DNA of 64,000 nt from Eggerthella sinensis (GTDB lineage Bacteria; Actinomycetota; Coriobacteriia; Coriobacteriales; Eggerthellaceae), in the NCBI RefSeq assembly GCF_003339815.1, contig NZ_PPTT01000006.1, positions 62,001 to 126,000 on the forward strand, written 5' to 3'. Made by a program: the position numbers and the translations under genes. The notes beneath the pieces were generated by a model. That model was not told the origin of the DNA, made no database searches, and saw only the letters and a list, made by a program, of their open reading frames with translations. Below are positions 41,417 through 50,333 of this stretch, one piece after another (positions within the stretch are counted from its first letter, which is position 1; each line of letters starts with the position of its first letter).

Positions 41417-41473
41417 CATCTTCGCTCGGAAAACACGCTACGTGGCGTGAGGCGTGGTTTCCGAGCGAAGATG
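41417..41473. repeat. large perfect hairpin after trmL
   Basis: CATCTTCGCTCGGAAA (41417-41432) and TTTCCGAGCGAAGATG (41458-41473) are perfectly complementary over 16 bases, with an inner stem CACGC (41434-41438) / GCGTG (41445-41449). There is no T-run on either side, so it is not an ordinary terminator. A second small hairpin, CCGCTTT/AAAGCGG, lies at 41504-41525. Confidence 0.8.
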
Positions 41474-41591
41474 TGCCCGGTGACCGCCCGGCGTCCCGTT
41501 TCGCCGCTTTAGCGGGATAAAGCGGTTGGCGCGGGGGAATCGCGGTATACTTGAGAACATTATCTGCGTGCCTATCAAGGAGGTCGTTTCT

Positions 41592-42674
41592 ATGGCTCGA
41601 GTGTACAACTTCTCCGCCGGTCCCGCGGTGCTGCCCGAGGAGGTGCTGCGCGAAGCCGCCGACGAGATGCTCGATTACGAGGGCTCCGGCATGTCGGTCA
41701 TGGAGATGAGCCATCGATCCAAGCCGTTCGCCGCCATCATGGAAGCGGCCGAGCAGGATATCCGCGACCTTCTGAGCATCCCCGACAACTACCGCGTGCT
41801 GTTCCTGCAGGGCGGCGCGTCCACGCAGTTCGCGATGATCCCGATGAACCTCATGAAGAACAAGGTGGCCGACTACGTCGTGAGCGGTTCCTGGTCGAAG
41901 AAGGCGTATCAGGAGGCGAAGCTGTTCGGCGACGCCCGCTGCGTGGCCTCGAGCGCGGACGAGAACTTCAGCTACGTGCCCGACGTGCACGCCCTCGAGC
42001 TGTCCGACGACGCCGACTACGTCTACATCTGCCAGAACGAGACCATCTACGGCACGGTGTACCACGAGCTGCCCGACACGAACGGCAAGCCGCTCGTTGC
42101 CGACGTGTCGTCGTGCTTCCTCTCCGAGCCCATGGACGTGTCGAAATACGGCCTCATCTACGGCGGCGTGCAGAAGAACGTCGGACCGGCCGGCGTGACC
42201 ATCGTCATCATCCGCGACGACCTCGTTACCGACGAGCCGCTGCCCGGCACGCCAACGATGCTGCGCTACGACACGCACGTCGACGCGAAGAGCCTGTACA
42301 ACACCCCTCCCGCGTACGGCATCTATATGTGCGGCAAGGTGTTCAAGTGGCTCAAGGCTCAGGGAGGCCTCGAGGCCATGCAGCAGCGCAACGTGGAGAA
42401 AGCCCAGCTGCTCTACGACTTCCTCGATCGGTCGAAGTTGTTCAAGGGAACGGCCCGCACAGAGGACCGCTCCATCATGAATGTGCCGTTCGTCACCGGC
42501 TCCGACGAGCTGGACGCGAAGTTCGTCGCCGAGGCGAAGAAGGCGGGCATCGAGAGCATCAAGGGCCACCGCAGTGTCGGCGGCATGCGCGCCAGCATCT
42601 ACAACGCCATGCCCCGCGAAGGCGTCGAAGCCCTCGTGAAGTTCATGCAGGAGTTCGAGAGGGAGAACGGGTAA
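41592..42674 (+). CDS. serC: phosphoserine aminotransferase
   Basis: Encodes 360 residues. It converts 3-phosphohydroxypyruvate to phosphoserine in serine synthesis. Signatures: NFSAGPAVLPEEVL at the N-terminus, QGGASTQFAMIPMNL, and GVQKNVGPAGVT with the PLP lysine. ATG 41592 follows AAGGAGG (41578-41584). TATACT at 41546-41551 is a likely -10 box. The gene is monocistronic; a bidirectional terminator lies between it and the convergent SDR gene. Confidence 0.96.
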   Translation: MARVYNFSAGPAVLPEEVLREAADEMLDYEGSGMSVMEMSHRSKPFAAIMEAAEQDIRDLLSIPDNYRVLFLQGGASTQFAMIPMNLMKNKVADYVVSGSWSKKAYQEAKLFGDARCVASSADENFSYVPDVHALELSDDADYVYICQNETIYGTVYHELPDTNGKPLVADVSSCFLSEPMDVSKYGLIYGGVQKNVGPAGVTIVIIRDDLVTDEPLPGTPTMLRYDTHVDAKSLYNTPPAYGIYMCGKVFKWLKAQGGLEAMQQRNVEKAQLLYDFLDRSKLFKGTARTEDRSIMNVPFVTGSDELDAKFVAEAKKAGIESIKGHRSVGGMRASIYNAMPREGVEALVKFMQEFERENG

Positions 42675-42679
42675 GGGGA

Positions 42680-42746
42680 TATTCCATTTCCTGTGGCGCG
42701 GCGGGGGAGATGTGAGTTGTTGAGCTCTTCCGCGCCGTTGGGACGT
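42680..42746 (+). repeat. post-stop hairpin element, copy 3 (after serC)
   Basis: Starts about five bases after the stop with ATTCCATTTCCTG then TGGCGCGGCG, and GGCGCGG can pair with CCGCGCC about 30 bases on. Same layout as the copies after rpoD and rlmKL. Confidence 0.45.
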
Positions 42747-42760
42747 CTCGCAGGTTAACG

Positions 42761-42789
42761 AAAAAGGCGCGCCGTGGGCGCGCCTTTTC
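42761..42789. terminator. bidirectional terminator between serC and SDR gene
   Basis: AAAAAGGCGCGCC / GGCGCGCCTTTTT with GTG loop: perfect stem, A-run on one side and T-run on the other, serving both converging genes. Confidence 0.93.
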
Positions 42790-42869
42790 GCATGTCTTCC
42801 CGCGCGCCATGGAGTAGGAGGAAGCCATGGGCGGAGGAGCACGGAAGCCCTCGAGTGCGCCTGCCCTTC

Positions 42870-43652
42870 CTAGTACGCGCTCCAGCCGCCGTCTATCGTG
42901 AGGGTTTCGCCGTTGATGAAGCCGGCCTGGTCGGATGCGAGGAACAGGGCGGCGGCGGAGATTTCCTCCGGGGTGCCGGAGCGGGTGGCACCCGCGTAGC
43001 CGGTCGTGGCCTTCGCCATGCCGCGCTCGCTCGGCTGCCGCATGCCCACGCCGATGTTCGTCTGGGTGTTGCCCGGGCAGATGGCGTTGCAGCGGATGCC
43101 GGTGTCGGCGTACATGAACGCGACGTTCTTCGTGAGGCCCACCACGGCGAACTTCGAGGCCGTGTAGGCGCAGCCGCCGCGCCCGGCGCACAAACCCGAC
43201 AGCGACGCCGTGTTGATGATGACGCCGCCTTCGCCGCGCTCGAGGAAATAGCGCACGGCCTTGCGCGTGCCGTACATGACGCTGTTCAGGTTCACCTTCA
43301 TGAGACGCTCCCACACGTCGTCGTCCATCTCGGCGATGGGCAGCAGGTTGTCCATGATGCCGGCGTTGTTCACGATGATGTCCATCTTTCCGAACGTGCC
43401 GACGGCATGGTCGACCATGTCCTCCACGGCCGCGCGGTTCGAGACGTCCACCTTCATCACGTCGAGCTTGTCGCCGTACGCGGCGAACTCGTCCTTGAGC
43501 GCGTTCAGGCTGTCCTCGTTGAGGTCGGCGGCCAAGCAGCTCGCCCCGGCTTCGAGGAAGCGCTGGACGATGCTCTTGCCGATGCCGGACCCGCCTCCGG
43601 TGATGACGGCGACCTGGTTCTCGAGTACGGAATGGGGACGTGCGTCAGACAT
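42870..43652 (-). CDS. short-chain dehydrogenase/reductase
   Basis: Encodes 260 residues, a classical SDR. Cofactor motif TGGGSGIG (18-25) with Asp-Leu after the second strand (AADLNED), pointing to NAD(H); NNAG motif; catalytic Ser in NTASLSGL and YTASK near 160. The substrate is not readable, but Eggerthella species have SDR-type hydroxysteroid dehydrogenases for bile acids, so that is one hypothesis among many. ATG 43652 follows AAGGAG. It stands alone, with no cluster partner. Confidence 0.9.
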   Translation of the reverse strand: MSDARPHSVLENQVAVITGGGSGIGKSIVQRFLEAGASCLAADLNEDSLNALKDEFAAYGDKLDVMKVDVSNRAAVEDMVDHAVGTFGKMDIIVNNAGIMDNLLPIAEMDDDVWERLMKVNLNSVMYGTRKAVRYFLERGEGGVIINTASLSGLCAGRGGCAYTASKFAVVGLTKNVAFMYADTGIRCNAICPGNTQTNIGVGMRQPSERGMAKATTGYAGATRSGTPEEISAAALFLASDQAGFINGETLTIDGGWSAY

Positions 43653-43886
43653 GTGACAACTCCTTTTCAAGCCGGTTGATCGGGTTGGTTCCGTTGCGCA
43701 GCGTACCATGCGCCCCCGCGCGCCGCCGATGCCTCCGACGGCGAAAGGCCGGAGGTCCTCGCGCGGCGGGCCGCCCCCGATGCGAGCGGTAGCGAAACGA
43801 TCTTCGGCGGCGAAGCGTCGGTCACTTGTGAAATTTCCTGCCGGCGCGTCGAACGGGGGCGGGGTTGCGGTAGACTGATCAGCATT

Positions 43887-44570
43887 ATGTCTTCCATATC
43901 ATTGCCCTACCTCATATGCTCCATCCTGAGCTTCGTTCCGGCCATCGTATGCCACGAGGCCTGCCACGGCTTCGCCGCCTACCGCCTGGGCGACCCCACG
44001 GCGAAGCGCGCGGGGCGGTTGTCGTTCAACCCGCTCAAGCACATCGACCCCTTCGGCACCGTCATCATGCCGTTGTTGCTCATGGCCATGAACATGCCCG
44101 TGTTCGGCTACGCGAAGCCGGTGCCGTACAACCCGGCCTACTTCAAGGACCCGCGCAAGGGCGATCTCATCGTGGGCCTCGCCGGCCCCGCCGCCAACCT
44201 CGTGCTGGCCATCCTGGGCGCGGTCGTGTACACGCTCATCATGCTCGTCCTTCCCGTGCAGCAGCTTGCGCAGAACGACATCTTCTACTACTTCCTCACG
44301 TTGTTCCTGCCCATGTTCTCGCTCATCAACCTGTACCTCATGTTCTTCAACCTGCTGCCCATCCCGCCGCTCGACGGCTCGTCCATCTTCGCGTTCTTCC
44401 TGCCGCAGAAGTACCTGCCGCAGTACTACAAGGTGCAGCGCTACGCGTTCCCCATCTTCATGATCGCGGTGATCGCCGTTCCCTACGTGCTGCACTTCAA
44501 CCCCATCGGCATCTACTTGGACGCGACGGCCGGCAACGTGTTCGACCTGCTGTTCTCGTTCGGCGGGTAG
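43887..44570 (+). CDS. site-2 protease family (M50) membrane metalloprotease
   Basis: Encodes 227 residues with about five to six spans. HEACH at 23-27 is the zinc motif within the first span, and LLPIPPLDGSS near 155 supplies the third ligand, so the site appears intact. The protein is of the short, PDZ-less group. Substrate unknown. TAGACT (43871-43876) lies ten bases before ATG 43887 and no ribosome site is visible, so it may be leaderless. It is followed 13 bases later by scpA, forming the first gene of a long operon. Confidence 0.88.
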   Translation: MSSISLPYLICSILSFVPAIVCHEACHGFAAYRLGDPTAKRAGRLSFNPLKHIDPFGTVIMPLLLMAMNMPVFGYAKPVPYNPAYFKDPRKGDLIVGLAGPAANLVLAILGAVVYTLIMLVLPVQQLAQNDIFYYFLTLFLPMFSLINLYLMFFNLLPIPPLDGSSIFAFFLPQKYLPQYYKVQRYAFPIFMIAVIAVPYVLHFNPIGIYLDATAGNVFDLLFSFGG

Positions 44571-44583
44571 AAGAGGCGCGTCC

Positions 44584-45375
44584 GTGTCGTACAAGGTTCG
44601 CATAGACAGCTTCGAGGGGCCGTTCGACCTCTTGCTGTACCTGGTCAGCCGCCAGAAGGTGGATATCGGGGCCATCTCCATCACGCAGATCGCCGACCAG
44701 TACCTGGCCGAAGTGTCGCGTATGGACAACCTCGATTTGGACGTGGCGAGCGACTTTCTGCTCGTGGCGTCCACGCTGCTCGAGATCAAGGCCGAGAGCC
44801 TGCTGCCGCGCGAGCGCGATGCGGTGGAGGACGAGTTCGAGGAGCTTGCGCCGAGCGAGGCGCGCGACATCCTCGTGGAGCGCCTGCTCGCGTACAAGCA
44901 GTACAAGAACGCCGCGAGCGCGCTGCACATGCGCTTCGTGTCCGAGGGCCGCATGCATCCGCGCCCCTTCGGCCCCGACGCGTGCTTCTTGAACCTCATG
45001 CCCGACTACCTCAAGGACGTCACGCTCGACGGCCTCGCGCTGCTGGCCGCCCGCGCCTTCGCGCGCCGCGACGTGTTCCTGCTGGAATCCGAGCACATCG
45101 CCGCGAAGCCCATCCCGGTGGAGGTGCACGTGCGCGCCATCCATCAGCGCATCCAGAACAAGAAGACGCTGCGCTTCTCGGAACTCGTCGACGAGCGCAC
45201 ACCCACGCCGGTGGTGGTCGTGACGTTCCTCGCCGTGCTCGAGCTGTACAAGCGCGCCATGGTGACCATCGAACAGGCCGAGCTGTTCGGCGACATCGAC
45301 ATACGCTACATCGAAGGGTCGGGGGAGCTCGTGCTCACGGGCGACGACTCGCTCACCTCGGTGGAGGAAGGGTAG
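44584..45375 (+). CDS. scpA: segregation and condensation protein A
   Basis: Encodes 263 residues. Kleisin: N-terminal helix-turn motif VRIDSFEGPFDLLLYLVSRQ and C-terminal winged helix (FSELVDERTPTPVVVVTFLAVLELYK). Bridges SMC dimers for chromosome condensation together with ScpB. GTG 44584 is the start. The next gene is scpB, four bases downstream. Confidence 0.95.
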   Translation: MSYKVRIDSFEGPFDLLLYLVSRQKVDIGAISITQIADQYLAEVSRMDNLDLDVASDFLLVASTLLEIKAESLLPRERDAVEDEFEELAPSEARDILVERLLAYKQYKNAASALHMRFVSEGRMHPRPFGPDACFLNLMPDYLKDVTLDGLALLAARAFARRDVFLLESEHIAAKPIPVEVHVRAIHQRIQNKKTLRFSELVDERTPTPVVVVTFLAVLELYKRAMVTIEQAELFGDIDIRYIEGSGELVLTGDDSLTSVEEG

Positions 45376-45379
45376 GGCC

Positions 45380-46189
45380 ATGTTCCAAGGCTTGCAGGAA
45401 AACCAGCTCAAGGGCGCGATCGAGGCCATGCTGTTCGTCACGGACGAGCCGGTGGGCACCATCGCGCTGGCCGACATGCTGGAGGTGGAGCCGGGCGAGG
45501 TGGAGCGCGCGCTCGTGGAGCTGCGCGGCCAGCTGGAAGGCGAGAACCGAGGCATCCAGCTGCGCGAGGTGGCCGGCGGATGGCGCCTGTACTCGCACCC
45601 GGCGTACCACGAGCTCATCGAGCGCTACGTGCTGTCGTGGGACACGCGCAAGCTCTCGCAGGCGGCCATGGAGACGCTCGCCATCGTGGCGTACCTGCAG
45701 CCCGTCACGCGCTCGGGCGTGGCCTCGGTGCGCGGCGTGAACTCCGACAGCTCCATCAACTCGCTCGTGGAGAAGGGCCTCGTGCGCGAGGCGGGCGTGG
45801 CCGACGCGCCCGGCAACCCCACGCTCTACGCCACGACGCGCGCCTTCCTCGAGAAGTTCGGCCTGCGCTCGACCGCCGACCTGCCCGACCTCGACCAGTT
45901 CGCGCCCGACGACGACACGCGCGCGTTCATCCGCGAGCGCCTGAGCGCCACGCGCGACGAGGTGTACATCGCCGAGGACGCCCGTCTCGACGACGAGCCG
46001 GCCGACGCGCTCGACGGCGTGCAGTTCGAGCTCGACGACGACGTGTCGGTGATGGCCGTGGAAAGCCCTCGCGAAGAAGCCGCCTCCGACGCCGCCCAGC
46101 AGATGCTCGCCGAGGCTATGGCCAGCGGCTTCGGCCTCGTGGAGAAGATCGACTTCGACAAGCTGACCTTCGAGACCGACGATGAGTAG
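45380..46189 (+). CDS. scpB: segregation and condensation protein B
   Basis: Encodes 269 residues. Paired winged helices typical of ScpB (KGAIEAMLFVTDEPVGT, AAMETLAIVAYLQPVTR, GVASVRGVNSDSSINSL). It has a ~70-residue acidic C-terminal extension. It forms the SMC-ScpAB complex. Overlaps nothing but follows scpA by four bases and precedes rluB by 17. Confidence 0.95.
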   Translation: MFQGLQENQLKGAIEAMLFVTDEPVGTIALADMLEVEPGEVERALVELRGQLEGENRGIQLREVAGGWRLYSHPAYHELIERYVLSWDTRKLSQAAMETLAIVAYLQPVTRSGVASVRGVNSDSSINSLVEKGLVREAGVADAPGNPTLYATTRAFLEKFGLRSTADLPDLDQFAPDDDTRAFIRERLSATRDEVYIAEDARLDDEPADALDGVQFELDDDVSVMAVESPREEAASDAAQQMLAEAMASGFGLVEKIDFDKLTFETDDE

Positions 46190-46206
46190 GGACGTGGAGG
46201 CGCCTC

Positions 46207-47055
46207 ATGTCGTCTGCTGACGAGCTTGTCGTCCCCATGCGGTTGCAGAAGTTCCTTGCGCGGGCGGGGGCGGCCAGCCGGCGGGGGTCGGAGAACCTCA
46301 TGACGGCGGGGCGCGTCACGGTGAACGGGGAGGTGGTCACCGAGCTGGGCAGCAAGGTGGACCCGCTCGTGGACGAGGTGGCGGTGGACGGCGCGGTGGT
46401 GCGCCTGGCCGACGGCCCGATCACCCTCATGCTGCACAAGCCTGCCGGCTTCGTCACCACCATGTCCGACCCGCAGGGGCGTCCCACCGTGGCCGAGCTC
46501 GTGCCGACGGAGCGCTATCCCGGACTGTTCCCCATCGGCCGCCTCGACTACGACACCACGGGGCTGCTGCTGTTCTCCACCGACGGCGAGTTGGGCAACG
46601 GGCTGCTCCATCCCAAGCACCACGTGACGAAGCGCTACCTGGCCTGCGTGGAGGGCACGCCGACCGAGCGCGAGCTGGCGCTGCTGCGCCGCGGCATCGA
46701 GCTGGACGACGGGCCTGCGCAGCCGGCGGACGTGCGCATCGTCGAAGGCGGCCCCGCGCGCCAGGCCGCGCGCCTGCTGGACATCCCCGCCGCCGTGCCT
46801 CCGCGTTCGTCGAGGGAGTACGCCGCGGTGTGCGAGGGCCGCGCTCTCGAGCGCGCCATCGTGCGAGTGGGCATCCGCGAGGGCCGCAAGCGCCAGGTGA
46901 AGCGCATGCTGGCCGCCATCGGGCACCCCGTGCTCGCCCTGCATCGCGATTCCTTCGGTCCGCTCGAGCTGGGCGACCTTCCGCGCGGATCGTGGCGCGT
47001 GCTCGATGCCGATGAGGTGGCGGCGCTCCATAAGGCTATCGGCAGCAGCAAATAA
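46207..47055 (+). CDS. ribosomal pseudouridine synthase, RluB/RsuA family
   Basis: Encodes 282 residues: S4 RNA-binding domain (MRLQKFLARAGAASRR) then RsuA-type catalytic domain with catalytic Asp in GRLDYDTTGLLLF and a C-terminal REGRKRQVKRM. Position next to scpB argues for RluB (23S U2605), as in many genomes; RsuA is the alternative. It contains a nonstandard ~30-residue stretch before EYAAVCEGRALER. Confidence 0.9.
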   Translation: MSSADELVVPMRLQKFLARAGAASRRGSENLMTAGRVTVNGEVVTELGSKVDPLVDEVAVDGAVVRLADGPITLMLHKPAGFVTTMSDPQGRPTVAELVPTERYPGLFPIGRLDYDTTGLLLFSTDGELGNGLLHPKHHVTKRYLACVEGTPTERELALLRRGIELDDGPAQPADVRIVEGGPARQAARLLDIPAAVPPRSSREYAAVCEGRALERAIVRVGIREGRKRQVKRMLAAIGHPVLALHRDSFGPLELGDLPRGSWRVLDADEVAALHKAIGSSK

Positions 47056-47141
47056 TGCTAGAATGAAACGCGCAGGGGCCCGCTTCGCGGGTCTGAGCGC
47101 ACGAAGAAAACGACCCCTCGCAAGAAAGGCGTTCCCGTTCC

Positions 47142-48314
47142 ATGGCACACAGGCAAGCAGCGCAACCTGAGCAGGCGTTTCACCGTATCGCGGTCGTCGG
47201 TTTCGGCCTTGTCGGCGCATCGTTCGCCGCCTCCGTGCGCGCCGCCTATCCCGACACGCAGGTGCTGGCCGTCGATATCGACGAGCATACGCTGACCGAG
47301 GCCCTCGCCCGCGACTGGGCGACCGCCGCCGCGCTGCCCGACGATCCCGCGTTCGAGCGCTTCGTCGTGCAGGGCTGCGACCTCGTGGTGCTGGCCACTC
47401 CCGTGGGCGTGGTGGCGCCGTACTTCGAAGACCTTGCGCGGTGGGACTACCGCGGCATCGTCACCGACACGGCTTCGACGAAGGCGCGCATCGTCGCGCT
47501 TGCGGAGTCGATCCTGCCGCACCCCGAGAACTTCGTGCCGGGCCACCCCATGGCCGGCTCGGAGAAGAACGGTCTCGAGGGCGCCCGCCCCGACCTGTTC
47601 AAGGGCGCGCATTGGATACTCTGCCCCGACGCCGACACGCCCGCCGAGCACTTCCCCCGGCTGCACGAGCTGGTCACCTCGCTCGGCGCCCGCGTCATCG
47701 CCCTGCCGCGCGAAGACCATGACGAAGCGGTGGCCGTGGTCAGCCACGTGCCGCACATCGTGGCCTCGTCGCTCGTGCAGCTGGCAAGCCGCCATGCCGA
47801 CGATCAGCAGGCGCTCATGCGCCTGGCCGCCGGCGGGTTCAAGGACTCCACGCGCATCGCCGCGGGCTCGCCCGAGCTGTGGTGCGGCATCGCCTTCGAC
47901 AACAAGGAGGCCCTCGCCTGCGGGCTCTCCGAGATGCAGGGCATCATCGCCTCGTTCGCCGACGCGCTCGACGCCGACGACCGCGCCGCGCTCACCGCGC
48001 TGTTGGCCGAGGCCGCCGCGGCGCGACGCGCGCTGCCGGCCGCCTGGGTGCCCTCGACGGAGCGCCTGTTGGAAGTGCGCATCCCCATGGAGGACCGCCC
48101 CGGCGTCGTGGCCGAGGTGACCACCGTCACCAGCTCGGTGGGCTGCAACATCCAATCCATCGAGATCGACCACGTCACCGAGGACAGCGCCGTGCTCAGC
48201 CTCGTCCTCACCGACGAAGGCGATATCGGTCAGCTGTCCGCCCAGCTCATCAACGCGGGATTCTCGGTATCATTCAGCCCCCTGACGGCAAAGGAGCACA
48301 CCCATGTCGCATGA
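47142..48314 (+). CDS. tyrA: prephenate dehydrogenase with ACT domain
   Basis: Encodes 390 residues. NAD-binding domain starts with VVGFGLVGASFAASV; catalytic His in PGHPMAGSEKNGLEGA; and an ACT regulatory domain at ~305-390 (RIPMEDRPGVVAEVTTVTS), likely for tyrosine feedback. Makes 4-hydroxyphenylpyruvate. TAGAAT near 47062 and a short CCCGC/GCGGG hairpin (47088-47098) lie upstream. Overlaps aroA by 11 bases. Confidence 0.93.
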   Translation: MAHRQAAQPEQAFHRIAVVGFGLVGASFAASVRAAYPDTQVLAVDIDEHTLTEALARDWATAAALPDDPAFERFVVQGCDLVVLATPVGVVAPYFEDLARWDYRGIVTDTASTKARIVALAESILPHPENFVPGHPMAGSEKNGLEGARPDLFKGAHWILCPDADTPAEHFPRLHELVTSLGARVIALPREDHDEAVAVVSHVPHIVASSLVQLASRHADDQQALMRLAAGGFKDSTRIAAGSPELWCGIAFDNKEALACGLSEMQGIIASFADALDADDRAALTALLAEAAAARRALPAAWVPSTERLLEVRIPMEDRPGVVAEVTTVTSSVGCNIQSIEIDHVTEDSAVLSLVLTDEGDIGQLSAQLINAGFSVSFSPLTAKEHTHVA

Positions 48315-49635
48315 TGAAGCCAACGCCACCGTCGTCAACCCGCTGCCGGCGCCCCTGCGCGGGGCGGCCACGGTTCCGGGCGACAAGTCCATCTCCCACC
48401 GCGCCGTGCTGTTCGCGGCCATGGCCGAGGGCACGTCGCGCCTGGCGGGCGTGCTCGATTCCGAAGACGTGCGCTCGTCCATCAAGGCGGTCAGCCAGCT
48501 GGGCGCGCAGGTGTCGATGGAGAAGCAGCCCGACGGCAGCCTTGCCGGCGGCATCACGGGGTGGGGAAGCGCCGGCCCCGTGCAGCCCGACGGCGCCATC
48601 GACTGCGGCAACTCGGGCACCACGGTGCGCCTGCTCATGGGCGTGCTCGCGCCCTGGAACCTCCAGGTGGAGCTCACGGGCGACGAGTCGCTGCAGCGCC
48701 GTCCCATGCGCCGCATCACGGCGCCGCTCATGAAGATGGGCGTGCGCTTCGAGCCCGAGGGACGCGAGACGCTGCCGCTCACCGTGTGCGGCTCGCCGAG
48801 CCTGCGCGCCATCACCTACGATGCGCCCATGGCGTCGGCCCAGCTCAAAACCGCGGTGCTGCTGGCCGGCGTGTACGCGCGCGGCACGACGACCCTCAAC
48901 GAGCCGTCGCCGTCGCGCAACCATACCGAGCTCATGCTGCCCGAATTCGGCGTCACCACCACGGCGGCCGACCGCACGGCAAGCGTGACGGGCCCGGCGC
49001 AGCTCGGAGCCTGCGAGGTGCAGGTGCCGGGCGATCCGTCCTCGGCGGCCTTCCTCGTGTGCGCGGCCGTGCTCAAGCCCGGCAGCTCCATCCAGGTGGA
49101 GAACGTCAGCCTGAACACCGCGCGCATCGGCTTCACGCGCACGCTCGAGCGCATGGGCGCCGACATCAGCGTACGGCACACGGGCGCGGCGGGCAAGGAG
49201 CCCTACGGTATCATCTCGGCGTGCCATACGCCCGCGCTCCACGGCTGCGAAGTGCCGGCCGACAAGATCGCCACGCTCGTCGACGAGGTGCCCGTGCTGG
49301 CGCTCGTGGCGGCCCACGCCCGCGGCGTGACTGTGTTTCGCGAGGTCAGTGAGTTGCGCGTGAAGGAAACCGACCGCCTTGCCGCCATCGTCGAAGGGCT
49401 TGAGACCCTCGGCGTGGACGCGTGGATCGACGGCAACGACCTGTTCGTGGAAGGCCAGCCCGGCCTCCAGGTGCCCGCCGGCGCGACGTTCGACTCGAAG
49501 AACGACCACCGCCTCGCCATGACGTGGGCGCTCGCCGGCCTGTGCGGCTCCACGCCCGTCGAAGTGGAGAACTTCGACTCCGTCAAGATCAGCTATCCGC
49601 AGTTCCTCACCGATATCGAAAGGTTGGCACGATGA
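48304..49635 (+). CDS. aroA: 3-phosphoshikimate 1-carboxyvinyltransferase
   Basis: Encodes 443 residues. EPSP synthase of the shikimate pathway: GDKSISHRAVLFAAM, CGNSGTTVRLLMGVL, RRPMRRITAPLMKMG, and RVKETDRLAAI; DHRLAM near the C-terminus. The NSGTT and RPMRR motifs fit the class II type (bacterial, often less glyphosate-sensitive than class I). Overlaps tyrA and cmk, so the aromatic genes are coupled. Confidence 0.96.
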   Translation: MSHDEANATVVNPLPAPLRGAATVPGDKSISHRAVLFAAMAEGTSRLAGVLDSEDVRSSIKAVSQLGAQVSMEKQPDGSLAGGITGWGSAGPVQPDGAIDCGNSGTTVRLLMGVLAPWNLQVELTGDESLQRRPMRRITAPLMKMGVRFEPEGRETLPLTVCGSPSLRAITYDAPMASAQLKTAVLLAGVYARGTTTLNEPSPSRNHTELMLPEFGVTTTAADRTASVTGPAQLGACEVQVPGDPSSAAFLVCAAVLKPGSSIQVENVSLNTARIGFTRTLERMGADISVRHTGAAGKEPYGIISACHTPALHGCEVPADKIATLVDEVPVLALVAAHARGVTVFREVSELRVKETDRLAAIVEGLETLGVDAWIDGNDLFVEGQPGLQVPAGATFDSKNDHRLAMTWALAGLCGSTPVEVENFDSVKISYPQFLTDIERLAR

Positions 49636-50333
49636 TCATCGCCATCGACGGCCCGAGCGGGGCCGGCAAGTCGACGGTTGCAAAGGCCGTCGCCCGTGAA
49701 CTCGACTTCTCCTGCCTGGACACCGGCGCGATGTACCGCGCCATCGCCTGGCAGGCGATCCAGGACGGCGTGCCGTTCGACGACGACGCGGCGCTCGGCG
49801 AGCTCGCGCGCACGCACGACATCGCCTTCGGGCACGTCGCGGGCGACCCCGTCCCGCGCCGCGTGTCCATCGGCGGTGCCGACGTCACCGACGCCATCCG
49901 CACGGCCGAGATCGACCGCGCGGTGAGCCCCGTGTCCGCCGCTCCCTCCGTGCGCGCCGCGCTCGTCGAGCAGCAGCAGCGCATCGGGCGCGCGGGCGAC
50001 TACGTGGTGGAGGGCCGCGACATCGGCACCACCGTGTTCCCCGAATCGCCCGTCAAGGTGTTCCTCACCGCGTCGGCCGAGGAGCGCGCGCACCGCCGCG
50101 TGCGTCAGAACGTCGACCGCGGCGTGGGCTCCATCGACTACGACGAGGTGCTCACCGACATCCGCCGCCGCGACGATCAGGACTCGTCGCGCGCCACATC
50201 GCCGCTGCGTCCCGCCGACGACGCCGTGCGCATGGATTCCACCGGCCGCTACATCGAGGAAGTCATCGACGACATCGTCGCGCTCGCCCGCGAGAAGGGC
50301 GTCGTGTCCGGAACCGAAGGAACCTGCAAATGA
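49632..50333 (+). CDS. cmk: (d)CMP kinase
   Basis: Encodes 233 residues. P-loop GPSGAGKST (7-15) and the signature LDTGAMYRAIA; GRDIGTTVFPESPVKVFLTA is the substrate/Lid region. Phosphorylates CMP and dCMP. ATG 49632 overlaps the aroA stop (ATGA). Order aroA-cmk-plsC-ispH is common. Confidence 0.96.
   Translation: MIIAIDGPSGAGKSTVAKAVARELDFSCLDTGAMYRAIAWQAIQDGVPFDDDAALGELARTHDIAFGHVAGDPVPRRVSIGGADVTDAIRTAEIDRAVSPVSAAPSVRAALVEQQQRIGRAGDYVVEGRDIGTTVFPESPVKVFLTASAEERAHRRVRQNVDRGVGSIDYDEVLTDIRRRDDQDSSRATSPLRPADDAVRMDSTGRYIEEVIDDIVALAREKGVVSGTEGTCK

Noticed and set aside
43667-43897. 76-residue minus-strand reading frame between SDR and protease
   Set aside because: No ribosome site; low-complexity Arg/Ser/Ala composition; overlaps the protease start.
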